DNA of 24,919 nt from an uncultured Oxalobacteraceae bacterium (GTDB taxonomy: Bacteria; Pseudomonadota; Gammaproteobacteria; Burkholderiales; Burkholderiaceae), in assembly GCA_946479255.1 (NCBI GenBank), contig CAMLFK010000042.1, positions 1 through 24,919 on the forward strand. Reading direction: 5' to 3'. Under the pieces are notes generated by a model that worked only from the letters and a program-made list of their open reading frames with translations, ran no database searches and was not told where the DNA came from. Both the position numbers and the translations under genes were made by a program. Within the stretch, counting starts at the first letter, position 1; every line of letters begins with the position of its first letter. Shown here in pieces: positions 7,893 through 15,258 of the stretch.

Positions 7893-8774
7893 ATGATGAT
7901 GACGCAGACCGAGCTCTCTATCGCATCCGACAAGATGCAGCGTGCCGATTCGAGTATCGGCGGCCTGTTGCTGGAGTCGGGAAAGATTACGCCGGAAAAT
8001 GCCGAGCGCGTGCTGCGCCTGCAAAAAGAACTGGGCATCCGCTTCGGCGAAGCCGCCCAGCGCATGGGGCTGGTCGACGAGGCCGACATCCAGCACGTGC
8101 TGGCGCGCCAGTTCGACTATCCCTACCTGCGTCCGGGCGAGGGCAGCTGCTCGCCGCACCTGGTGGCCGCCTACGATCCCTTCAGCCCGCAGGTGGAAAC
8201 CCTGCGCGCCGTGCGCAGCCAGCTGATGCTGCGCTGGTTCACCCGCGGCCATAAGGCACTGGCCATCGTCGGCGTCGATCCGGGCGACGGCGCAAGCCTG
8301 TTCGCGGCCAACCTGGCGGTGGTGTTTTCCCAGCTGGGCGAGAGCACCTTGCTGGTCGACGCCAACCTGCGTACGCCGTCGCAGCATGCGATCTTTAACG
8401 TCAAGGGCCGCCAGGGCCTGTCCGACCTGCTGGCCGGACGCGCCGACCTGAACGTCATTCAGCATGTCGATTCCTTCGTCGACCTGTCGGTCATGATCGC
8501 CGGCACCTTGCCGCCGAATCCGCAGGAATTGCTCAGCCGTAGCGGCTTTGCCGGCCTTAACACCCAGCTCGAATCGCGCTACGACGTCACCCTGTACGAC
8601 GTCGCGGCCAGTACCAAGGGCATGGACGCGCTGGTGCTGGCGGCGCGCACCGGCGGCGTGCTGATCGTGGCCCGCAAGAACAAGACTCACCTGGGCGACA
8701 TCAATACCCTGGCCGAGCAGGTTGGGCAGAACGGCGGCCATGTGGTCGGTTCGGTGCTGGTGGATTTCAAATGA
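7893..8774 (+). CDS. epsG: EpsG, BY-kinase-like chain length partner with degenerate nucleotide motifs
   Basis: The 293-aa protein has an N-terminal MshEN/T2SE-N-like part (about 22-80, IGGLLLESGKITPENAERVL) and a C-terminal BY-kinase/ParA-like ATPase domain (about 100-293). Family features are intact around it (LRAVRSQLMLR at 104-114, FAANLAVVFSQLGE at 137-150, LPPNPQELL at 206-214). The catalytic motifs are not: Walker A reads GVDPGDGAS with Ala134 where Lys is expected, Walker A' reads LLVDANLR with Asn158 in place of Asp, and Walker B ends DVAAS instead of DxPP. The C-terminus has no tyrosine cluster. It probably acts as an EpsF partner more than as a kinase. Three ATGs in tandem (7893, 7896, 7899) leave the start uncertain by two residues. 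It overlaps the exosortase gene by ATGA. Confidence 0.9.
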   Translation: MMMTQTELSIASDKMQRADSSIGGLLLESGKITPENAERVLRLQKELGIRFGEAAQRMGLVDEADIQHVLARQFDYPYLRPGEGSCSPHLVAAYDPFSPQVETLRAVRSQLMLRWFTRGHKALAIVGVDPGDGASLFAANLAVVFSQLGESTLLVDANLRTPSQHAIFNVKGRQGLSDLLAGRADLNVIQHVDSFVDLSVMIAGTLPPNPQELLSRSGFAGLNTQLESRYDVTLYDVAASTKGMDALVLAARTGGVLIVARKNKTHLGDINTLAEQVGQNGGHVVGSVLVDFK

Positions 8775-10393
8775 ATTCCGCAGTCAAACCCACCGCCAAG
8801 CCGTCCGCCTTTTCCGGCGTGCGGGGGCCGGGCGGCCTGCCGACCTGGGCGCCGCTGGCGCTCGGCCTGCTGCTGATGTACCTGCCGAGTTTCTACGATA
8901 TCTTCAATGGCCTCTGGTCGACCGAGGAACAGGCGCACGGTCCGATCATCCTCGGCATCTCGCTGTGGCTGCTGTACCGCAACTGGCCGCAGATGCTGGC
9001 CGCCAGCGAAGGCCAGCGTGGATCGCCGCTCGGCTGGCCGCTGCTGGTGTTCTCGGTACTGGTCTATTTCATCGGCCGCTCGCAAGGCATCGCCATCTTC
9101 GAGATCGGCTCCTTCATCAGCACCATGTCGGCCCTGATCCTGATCACGCGCGGCAAGGCCGCCCTGAAGAGCCAGTGGTTCCCGCTGTTCTTCATGCTGT
9201 TCATGCTGCCGCTGCCCGGTTCCCTGGTCGACGCGCTGACCCTGCCGATGAAGACCGCCGTCTCCTGGGTGGTCGACAAGATCCTGTACGCGTTTGGCTA
9301 TCCGATTTCGCGCACCGGCGTCATCTTGCAGATCGGCCAGTACCAGCTGCTGGTGGCCGACGCCTGCGCCGGCCTGCACACCCTGTTCACCCTGGAAGCG
9401 CTGGGCCTGCTGTACCTGAACATCGTGCGCCACAATTCGCTGTTCCGTAACGTCGCGCTGGCGATCCTGATCGTGCCGATCTCGTTCACTTCCAATGTGA
9501 TCCGCGTGATCGTGCTGACCCTGATCACCTATCACATGGGCGACGCCGCGGGGCAGGGCTTCCTGCACGGCTTCGCCGGCATGGTGCTGTTCGTCAGCGC
9601 ATTGTTGTTGATTATCGCGACCGACTCCATGCTGCGCTTCGGCGTGCGGGAAAAAGCCCTGCCCCTGTTTACCAAGGATCCGAATGCCAAGCAGGTGCCG
9701 GCGGCCATCGCCTTCGGCCCGCTGCCGCGCACCCTGGTGGCCGGCGGCCTGATGGCGGCGGCGGTATTTGCCACCGTCGCGCTCAAGCCGCAAAAGCTGC
9801 TGGCCGACACCCAGCCCAAGATCGTGCTGGAGAACAGCGTGCCGACCGCCTTCGGCGACTGGAAGCTCGATCCCGACATGGGCGCGATGGTGCCATCGAG
9901 CACCCAGCAGGATGCGATCCGCCAGATCTACAGCCAGACCCTGTCGCGCACCTACATCAACAGCCGGGGCGAGCGCATCATGCTGTCGATCGCCTACGGC
10001 TCGACCCAGACCCAGCAACTGCGCGCCCACCGCCAGGAAGTCTGCTACACGGCCCAGGGTTTCGAGATCAACGACCTGCGCAACGACAACCTGCGCTTCG
10101 GCGGCGTGGAAGTGCCGGTGACCCGCATGGTCGCCAGCCACGGCCCGCGCGTCGAGCCGGTCACCTACTGGTTCACCATGGGCAGCAGCGTGGTGCGCAG
10201 CTATATGGACCGCCAGGTGGTGCAGCTGAAGTATGCGCTGTCCGACTACATTCCTGACGGCTACCTGTTCCGCGTGTCGAACATCAACCCGGATGCGCAG
10301 GCCGCCTTCCGCGTACAGAACCAGTTCGTCGAAGACCTGATGAAGTCGCTGGACCCGGCCGTGCGCGCCAAGCTGCTGGGTGGGCCGGCGTGA
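8771..10393 (+). CDS. xrtB: Exosortase fused to an EpsI domain (B-type context)
   Basis: This 540-aa membrane protein joins two parts. Residues about 25-290 form the multi-span exosortase (EpsH) domain with its catalytic triad: Cys199 in ADACAGL, Arg245 in SNVIRV and His266 in FLHGFAG. After a transmembrane helix near 320-338, residues about 340-535 are an EpsI-like periplasmic domain (VPTAFGDWK at 357-365, EVCYTAQGFEI at 423-433). Exosortases cut and anchor PEP-CTERM-type cargo; next to EpsD/E/F/G they mark an exosortase-linked EPS system like the methanolan locus. The B-type name follows from that neighbourhood and is less certain than the family. ATG 8771 overlaps the epsG TGA by four bases. 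Confidence 0.9.
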   Translation: MNSAVKPTAKPSAFSGVRGPGGLPTWAPLALGLLLMYLPSFYDIFNGLWSTEEQAHGPIILGISLWLLYRNWPQMLAASEGQRGSPLGWPLLVFSVLVYFIGRSQGIAIFEIGSFISTMSALILITRGKAALKSQWFPLFFMLFMLPLPGSLVDALTLPMKTAVSWVVDKILYAFGYPISRTGVILQIGQYQLLVADACAGLHTLFTLEALGLLYLNIVRHNSLFRNVALAILIVPISFTSNVIRVIVLTLITYHMGDAAGQGFLHGFAGMVLFVSALLLIIATDSMLRFGVREKALPLFTKDPNAKQVPAAIAFGPLPRTLVAGGLMAAAVFATVALKPQKLLADTQPKIVLENSVPTAFGDWKLDPDMGAMVPSSTQQDAIRQIYSQTLSRTYINSRGERIMLSIAYGSTQTQQLRAHRQEVCYTAQGFEINDLRNDNLRFGGVEVPVTRMVASHGPRVEPVTYWFTMGSSVVRSYMDRQVVQLKYALSDYIPDGYLFRVSNINPDAQAAFRVQNQFVEDLMKSLDPAVRAKLLGGPA

Positions 10394-10500
10394 TGTTTGT
10401 TGTTCAGATGGGTGCCCTTGCTGCAAGTGCTGCCTTTACTGCATATGAATTACCGGGCATGCCTTCGCATGCCCGCGCCGGCGGGGAGGCGGCGCCATGA
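10393..10500 (+). CDS. Possible 35-aa coupled small ORF
   Basis: An ATG at 10393 shares one base with the exosortase TGA (TGATG), and the frame ends at TGA 10498-10500, overlapping the ATG of the next gene (10497) as ATGA. The peptide begins MFVVQMGALAASAAFTAY, an Ala-rich hydrophobic start, and ends in a Gly/Ala-rich tail. It fills the 103-bp gap exactly, so ribosomes could pass from the exosortase through this ORF to the wzy-like gene. No clear Shine-Dalgarno precedes it beyond a GGGTGGG stretch. It may be a coupling leader, a small membrane-active protein, or chance. Confidence 0.35.
   Translation: MFVVQMGALAASAAFTAYELPGMPSHARAGGEAAP
10455..10474 (+). promoter_or_regulatory. Strong intra-operon hairpin
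   Basis: GGGCATGC at 10455-10462 and GCATGCCC at 10467-10474 form a perfect 8-bp stem with a CTTC loop. No T-run follows, so it is not an intrinsic terminator. In the mRNA it would separate the exosortase and wzy-like cistrons and could stabilise the upstream message or slow ribosomes. Confidence 0.55.
10475..10495 (+). promoter_or_regulatory. Hairpin with the Shine-Dalgarno in its loop
   Basis: GCGCCG (10475-10480) pairs with CGGCGC (10490-10495) and leaves GCGGGGAGG (10481-10489) as the loop, directly before the ATG at 10497. The GGGGAGG in the loop is the likely ribosome site of the wzy-like gene. Together with the preceding hairpin this could tune translation, or be opened by ribosomes from the coupled 35-aa ORF. 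The pairing is seen; the regulatory role is inferred. Confidence 0.45.
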
Positions 10501-12032
10501 TGGCCCAGCCGATGCCGCGCGCCGCGCGCTACAAGACCGACAAGTCGGGCGTCATCGCCGGCATGGTCGCGCTGGTGCTGCTGGCCGCCTTTTTTGGTGC
10601 GGCCGTGCCCATCCTGGGCGTGGTGGTGCCGATCGCCGTCATCATGCTGTGCTTCATGGTGTGGGTGCTGCTCGACTTCCGCGCCGGGGTGGCGTTTGCC
10701 ATCGTGCTCATGCCGCTGTCCGCGCTCAAGTTCTTCCCGCACGAAATGCTCGGCATCCGCGGCCTGAACCCCCTGAACCTGATCCTGTTCCTGACCATGG
10801 TGTCCTACGTGGTCCACGCCGGCCTGCGCCGCTGGCGCGACCCGCTCATTCCCCTGCGCCTGGTCACCTGGTACATCGTGCCGATCGGCCTGGCCGCCGC
10901 GGCCGGCATGCAATACGTGTCCCTGATTCCCCCGCGCTACGCAGCCGAGCGCCTGATCCAGTTCACCGACAGCGTGGGCTACATCCGCGATCTGTTCATC
11001 AAGCCGCTGTTCCTCGTACTGCTGGCCCTGATGGTGGCCCTGCAGGTACGCCATAGCAAAAAGCCCGAGCGCATTATTTACCTGATGCTCGTTTCCGGCT
11101 GGGTGTTCTGCGGCCTGGTCGGCTGGCTGCTGCTGACCAGCGGCCTGTCCTTGCGCGAGCTGGCTTCGCCGCTGGCCCGTACCTTCCTCGGCCAGCTGGG
11201 CATGCATGCCAACGAGATGAGCCTCTTGCTCAATATGCTGTATGCGCTGACCCTGTTCTCGATCCGCGACCAGAACGCCGGCGCCGTCAGGAACCTGCTG
11301 TTTGTCTCGGCGCTGATGTTCGCCTTCTGCGTGCTGATGACCTTCTCGCGCGGCGGCTTCCTCGGCTTCATCGTCGTCAACCTGTACTATTTCTGGAACC
11401 GCATCAGCGTCAAGACCATCATCGTGGCCTTGCTGGTGACCGCCGCAGTCGGGCCTTTTGTCGCCGAGCCGCTGTTGGAGCGCGCCATGACAGGCGTGGA
11501 TGTGGGCGACCGCGGCGCGGTGACCGCCGGCCGCCTGGACGGCATCTGGCTGCCGCTGCTGCCGCACGTGCTGTCCGAACCGGTGCTGCCGCACGGCCTG
11601 CATTCCATCCTGTGGAGCCCGCCGATCCGCCTCAATAAAATGCTGCCGGTGGCCCAGCCGCACAGCGCCTGGCTGGGCGGCCTGATGGACCTGGGCCTGG
11701 TCGGCTTCGGCTTCGTGCTGGCCTTCCTGCTGTTCGTGCGGCGCGAATTCAATCGCCTGTCGAACGAGCATCCCTCGCCCATGCTGCAGGGTATGTTTGC
11801 CGGCGGCGCCGTGCTCATTCCCATCTGGTTCGTGCAGGGCCTGACCGATGACCGCTTCACGCCCACGTTCGCCCAATCGTACTTCTGGATTGCCCTCGGC
11901 ATCCTGATCGGCTGCGGCGGCGTGTTCCGCGAACGCAAGAAGCGCATCACCAAGCCGCTTGAGCCAATTCCGGAATACCACCGGTCCACCCATCCAGTCA
12001 GGGACGTATCGAAAGGCGAGTTAGCGACGTGA
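10497..12032 (+). CDS. O-antigen polymerase/ligase family membrane protein (Wzy-like)
   Basis: The 511-aa protein is very hydrophobic, with about ten to twelve predicted membrane segments beginning at residue 20. A large loop follows the central FSRGGFLGFIVVNLYYFW segment (about 282-299), and the next periplasmic part contains GDRGAVTAGRLDGIW and a Pro/His-rich stretch near AQPHSAWLGGLMDLG. An R-G-G-x-L/F motif followed by a large loop with an H-x-x-W-L element is characteristic of the Wzy/WaaL/PglL O-antigen ligase family. In this operon it most likely polymerises repeat units in the periplasm. A ligase role, as in exosortase-associated O-glycosylation ligases, cannot be excluded. ATG 10497 or 10500 starts it; it overlaps the next gene by GTGA. 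Confidence 0.82.
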   Translation: MMAQPMPRAARYKTDKSGVIAGMVALVLLAAFFGAAVPILGVVVPIAVIMLCFMVWVLLDFRAGVAFAIVLMPLSALKFFPHEMLGIRGLNPLNLILFLTMVSYVVHAGLRRWRDPLIPLRLVTWYIVPIGLAAAAGMQYVSLIPPRYAAERLIQFTDSVGYIRDLFIKPLFLVLLALMVALQVRHSKKPERIIYLMLVSGWVFCGLVGWLLLTSGLSLRELASPLARTFLGQLGMHANEMSLLLNMLYALTLFSIRDQNAGAVRNLLFVSALMFAFCVLMTFSRGGFLGFIVVNLYYFWNRISVKTIIVALLVTAAVGPFVAEPLLERAMTGVDVGDRGAVTAGRLDGIWLPLLPHVLSEPVLPHGLHSILWSPPIRLNKMLPVAQPHSAWLGGLMDLGLVGFGFVLAFLLFVRREFNRLSNEHPSPMLQGMFAGGAVLIPIWFVQGLTDDRFTPTFAQSYFWIALGILIGCGGVFRERKKRITKPLEPIPEYHRSTHPVRDVSKGELAT

Positions 12033-13168
12033 AGTACCCCCGCATCGACAAAGAAAAAAAACGCATCTGCATGCTGAACTATTACGCATGGGGAGTCATC
12101 GCTGATCTCGACGGCAAAGAAATTCACATCGGCGGGGAAGAAGTGCAGCATGCGCTGCTGTCGCGCTACCTGGCCAAACGCGGTTACGAAGTCACTTCGC
12201 TGGTGGGCGACTTCGGCCAGCAGCCGGTCGAGCAGATCGGCGGGGTCCATGTCCGCAAGACCTTCCCGCTGCGCGCCGGCATGCCGGGCCTGCGTTTCTT
12301 TACGCCGCGCCTGTCGCGCACCTGGGCCGCCATGAAGGCCGCCAACGCCGACGTGTACTACGTCAGCTGCGCCGGCGCCATGGTCGGTGTGATGGCCGCG
12401 TTCTGCCAGCGCCACAAGCGCCGCTTCGTATTCCGTATCGCCTCCGATGCCGACTGCGCGCCCGATACCCTGATGGTCACCAATGCGCGCGACCGCATGC
12501 TGTACCACTACGGCCTGCGCCGTGCCGACAGCATCCTGGCCCAGACCCAGAAGCAGGCCGACCTGCTGTACCAGAACTATGGCTTGCGCGCCGAAGTGGC
12601 CGGCATGTTTTCCGACCTGCCTGATGAAGTGCGCGGGTTTGAAGAGCGCGGCGTCGACCTGCTGTGGCTGGCCAATATGCGCCCCATGAAGCGCCCTGAA
12701 TGGTTCCTCGACGTGGTGCGGCTGGTGCCGGAACTGCGCTGTGAGATGGCCGGCGGCGCCCATCCGGAAGAAGTGCCTTTGTATGAACGGGTGGAGCAGG
12801 GCGCCGGCATGCTGCCGAACCTGAAGTTCCACGGCCAGGTCAAATTCGGCACCGGGCGCAGCCTGTTCGCCAACGCCCGCGTGTTCGTCAACACCTCGTC
12901 CTTCGAAGGCTTCCCCAACACCTACCTGCAAGCCTGGGCCAACGGCGTGCCGGTGATCGCCACGTTTGACCCCGACGGCATCATCGCCGCACGGGGCCTG
13001 GGACGCGCGGTGCACGACGCGGCCGGGGCGGCAGCGGCCGCCCGCGAACTGCTGGCTACTCCCGAAGCCTGGGCCGAATGCAGCGCGCGCTGCCGCGCCT
13101 ACGCCCGCGAACGGCTGGCGCCGGAGACGGTGTCAAAGCCATACCTCGCGGCCATGGTGCCGGCATGA
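12029..13168 (+). CDS. Family 4-type glycosyltransferase
   Basis: The 379-aa GT-B enzyme is soluble or peripheral. The N-terminal half has the acceptor-side pattern IHIGGEEVQHALLSRYLAKRG (about 32-52), like GT4 enzymes that begin GGxExxxxxLA. The C-terminal half carries WLANMRPMKRPEWFLDVV (about 213-230), where Lys221 and Arg222 are the probable donor-phosphate contacts, and FEGFPNTYLQAWANGVPVI (292-310). There Glu293 is followed seven residues later by Gln301 instead of the usual Glu, a variant I know from other GT4 members. The start is GTG 12029, overlapping the preceding TGA. The sugar transferred is unknown. Its last bases overlap the acyltransferase gene as ATGA. Confidence 0.9.
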   Translation: MKYPRIDKEKKRICMLNYYAWGVIADLDGKEIHIGGEEVQHALLSRYLAKRGYEVTSLVGDFGQQPVEQIGGVHVRKTFPLRAGMPGLRFFTPRLSRTWAAMKAANADVYYVSCAGAMVGVMAAFCQRHKRRFVFRIASDADCAPDTLMVTNARDRMLYHYGLRRADSILAQTQKQADLLYQNYGLRAEVAGMFSDLPDEVRGFEERGVDLLWLANMRPMKRPEWFLDVVRLVPELRCEMAGGAHPEEVPLYERVEQGAGMLPNLKFHGQVKFGTGRSLFANARVFVNTSSFEGFPNTYLQAWANGVPVIATFDPDGIIAARGLGRAVHDAAGAAAAARELLATPEAWAECSARCRAYARERLAPETVSKPYLAAMVPA

Positions 13169-13761
13169 ACGGCGCCCAGCGCGCGCGCCTCAAATTCCTC
13201 TGGACCGCGGACCTGTACCGGCACCTGGAAGGGCGCACTGGTTTCAAGGCCGGCCTGTACGCCTACCGCATCGTGCCGGGCTTTCGCTTTTTGTTCTGGC
13301 TGCGCCTGGCCAGCGAAACCCGCGCCAGTGGCGGCGTGTGGAAGCTGGCGCACCTGTTCGCCCGCATGATGCACAAGCACTACCGCTTCAAGTTCGGCAT
13401 CTCGATCCCGTACAACACCGAGATCGGCCCCGGCTTCTATATTTCCCACTACGGCGGCATCGTGGTCAACAAGGATGCCCGCATCGGCGCCAACGTCAAC
13501 ATCTCGCAGGGCGTGACCATCGGCCAGGCCAACCGCGGCCCGCGCAAGGGCGTGCCGACCATCGGCGAGGGTGTCTACATCGGCCCTGGCGTGGCCATCG
13601 TCGGCGCGGTCCACGTGTCCCCGGGCTGCGCCATCGGCGCCAATGCCGTGGTCACGCACGACCTGCCGCCCAACGCGGTGGCGGTCGGCATTCCCGCCAA
13701 GGTGATTTCCAACGAAGGGGCGGCCGGCTATGTCGAATACTGCGACTATCCCGGAGCCTAA
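13165..13761 (+). CDS. Serine acetyltransferase-like hexapeptide acyltransferase
   Basis: The 198-aa protein has an N-terminal amphipathic/hydrophobic part (about 1-75, AYRIVPGFRFLFWLRLAS) and a C-terminal left-handed beta-helix with hexapeptide repeats (about 85-180: IGPGFYISHYGGIVVN, IGANVNISQGVTIG, IGEGVYIGPGVAIVG, ISNEG). His95 in the HYGGIVVN segment corresponds to the catalytic His of CysE-type enzymes, and GIPAKVI closes the helix as in that family. In an EPS operon it most likely O-acetylates a sugar of the repeat unit; serine metabolism is unlikely. ATG 13165 overlaps the GT stop by ATGA; the longer frame from 13078 lies inside the GT gene and is rejected. Confidence 0.9.
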   Translation: MNGAQRARLKFLWTADLYRHLEGRTGFKAGLYAYRIVPGFRFLFWLRLASETRASGGVWKLAHLFARMMHKHYRFKFGISIPYNTEIGPGFYISHYGGIVVNKDARIGANVNISQGVTIGQANRGPRKGVPTIGEGVYIGPGVAIVGAVHVSPGCAIGANAVVTHDLPPNAVAVGIPAKVISNEGAAGYVEYCDYPGA

Positions 13762-13765
13762 GTCT

Positions 13766-15235
13766 ATGAGCTCCAGTCTCAAGCGCGGCGCGATCACCCT
13801 GACCGCCGCCAATATGCTCGACTTCGGCCTGCAGTTCCTGCTGCCGATCGCACTGGTGCGCCTGCTGCCTACCTCCGCTTTTGCCGACTACCGGCTGGCC
13901 TGGCTGGCGATCGGCACGGCCATGGCGGTGGCCCCGTTCGCGCTGCCGCGCAGCCTGTTCTACTTCCTGCCCCGCAGCAGCGACGACGAGCGCGCCACCT
14001 ATGTGCACCAAACTTTCTTCATGCTGCTGTTGACCGGTCTCGCCGCCGGCCTGCTGCTGGGACCATGGAATGCGCTGCTGCCGGCCAGCGTGCGGACGAT
14101 TGCCGACGCGGCCTGGTTCATGCCGGGCTTTCTCACGCTGTGGGTCGCGGCCCACCTGATGGAATTCCTGCCCAACGCGCGCGGCGACGTGCCCGGCCAG
14201 GCCAGGGTGATCGTGTTCCTGGCTTTCTTGCGGGTGATACTGGTTGCCGGCGCCGCCGCATCCGGCCGTGCCGACATCGTCTTCGGCGCGCTGGTGCTGT
14301 ATGCCGCCATCAAATTCCTGCTGGTGCTGCGCCATGTGTCGCGCCACTATGGCTGGAAGGCGCTGCCCATCAAGAAGCCGCTGCTGCGCACCCAGCTGGC
14401 GTATGCCGTGCCCTTTGGCCTGGCCTCTGCGCTGTTCCTGCTGCGCGGCCAGGCCGACCAGTGGGTCGCCGCCGCCATGTTCCCGGCCGCGACCTTCGCC
14501 GCATTTTCCATCGGCGCCGTGATCATGCCGGTGGTGTCGCTGGTGCGTAACAGCGTCAGCAACGCCATCGCCCCGCGCCTGTCCAGCCTGGAATCGAGCA
14601 AAGACCAGGACGGCATGCTGCGCCTGAACCAGCGCGCCAACCTGGCCGCCGCCTTCGTGCTGCTGCCCACCTTGTCGCTGGTCGCGGTGCTGGCGGTGCA
14701 CATCGTCACCATCGTCTACACCGACAAATACCTGGTCGCCGCCGATGTCATGCGCATCAACGCGCTGGCGCTGGTGGGCGTTGCGGTGGAGGTCAGTACC
14801 CTGACCGTGGTGCTCAACCAGGGCCGCTTCTTGCTGATGGCCGATTCCATCCTGCTGCTGGTGAGCATCGCCGCCGGCGTCACCGGCGCGCTGCTGTTCG
14901 GCGTACCCGGCGCGGCGCTCGGCAATGTGCTCACCCTCGTCACCGGCAATGCCTTCAGCTTCTGGCGCGTGTCGCGCGTGACCGGCGTGCCGCTGGCGCG
15001 CCTGCAGCAGTGGGGCGGCTTGCTGCGCATTCTGGCGGCAAGCCTCGGCGCCGGTGCCTGCGCCGCGCTGCTCGACCGCTATGACGTGGTGCGCCCGCTG
15101 CTGCTTGAAGCCATTCTGCTGGGCGCGGTATTTGCCGCCGCCTACGTGCTGCTGCTGCAGCTGGTCGGCATGCTGGGCGAAGCGCGCGCGCTGTTCCTGC
15201 ACCGCGCGGCCCCAAGCTCACCTCCAATTCCTTGA
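13766..15235 (+). CDS. Wzx-like polysaccharide flippase (MOP superfamily)
   Basis: The 489-aa integral membrane protein has about twelve to fourteen hydrophobic segments spread along its length, starting at AANMLDFGLQFLLPIALVRL (about 14-33). The N-terminal pattern, in which a Gly/Asn-containing first helix is followed by LLPTSAFADYRLAW, and the central RGQADQWVAAAMFP segment are typical of the RfbX/Wzx branch of lipid-linked oligosaccharide flippases. It should move the undecaprenyl-linked repeat unit across the inner membrane for polymerisation. ATG 13766 lies 4 bp after the acyltransferase stop, with GGAG at 13752-13755; the frame is open further upstream, but this overlaps the acyltransferase. 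Confidence 0.88.
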   Translation: MSSSLKRGAITLTAANMLDFGLQFLLPIALVRLLPTSAFADYRLAWLAIGTAMAVAPFALPRSLFYFLPRSSDDERATYVHQTFFMLLLTGLAAGLLLGPWNALLPASVRTIADAAWFMPGFLTLWVAAHLMEFLPNARGDVPGQARVIVFLAFLRVILVAGAAASGRADIVFGALVLYAAIKFLLVLRHVSRHYGWKALPIKKPLLRTQLAYAVPFGLASALFLLRGQADQWVAAAMFPAATFAAFSIGAVIMPVVSLVRNSVSNAIAPRLSSLESSKDQDGMLRLNQRANLAAAFVLLPTLSLVAVLAVHIVTIVYTDKYLVAADVMRINALALVGVAVEVSTLTVVLNQGRFLLMADSILLLVSIAAGVTGALLFGVPGAALGNVLTLVTGNAFSFWRVSRVTGVPLARLQQWGGLLRILAASLGAGACAALLDRYDVVRPLLLEAILLGAVFAAAYVLLLQLVGMLGEARALFLHRAAPSSPPIP

Positions 15236-15258
15236 ACCAGAAAAACAGGATATTTTTT

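Noticed and set aside
8687..11993. Very long minus-strand frames (529 and 579 aa) opposite the exosortase and wzy-like genes
   Set aside because: Rich in Gln, His, Gly and Ala as expected for the complement of high-GC codons; no recognisable motif; both plus-strand genes are certain or likely.
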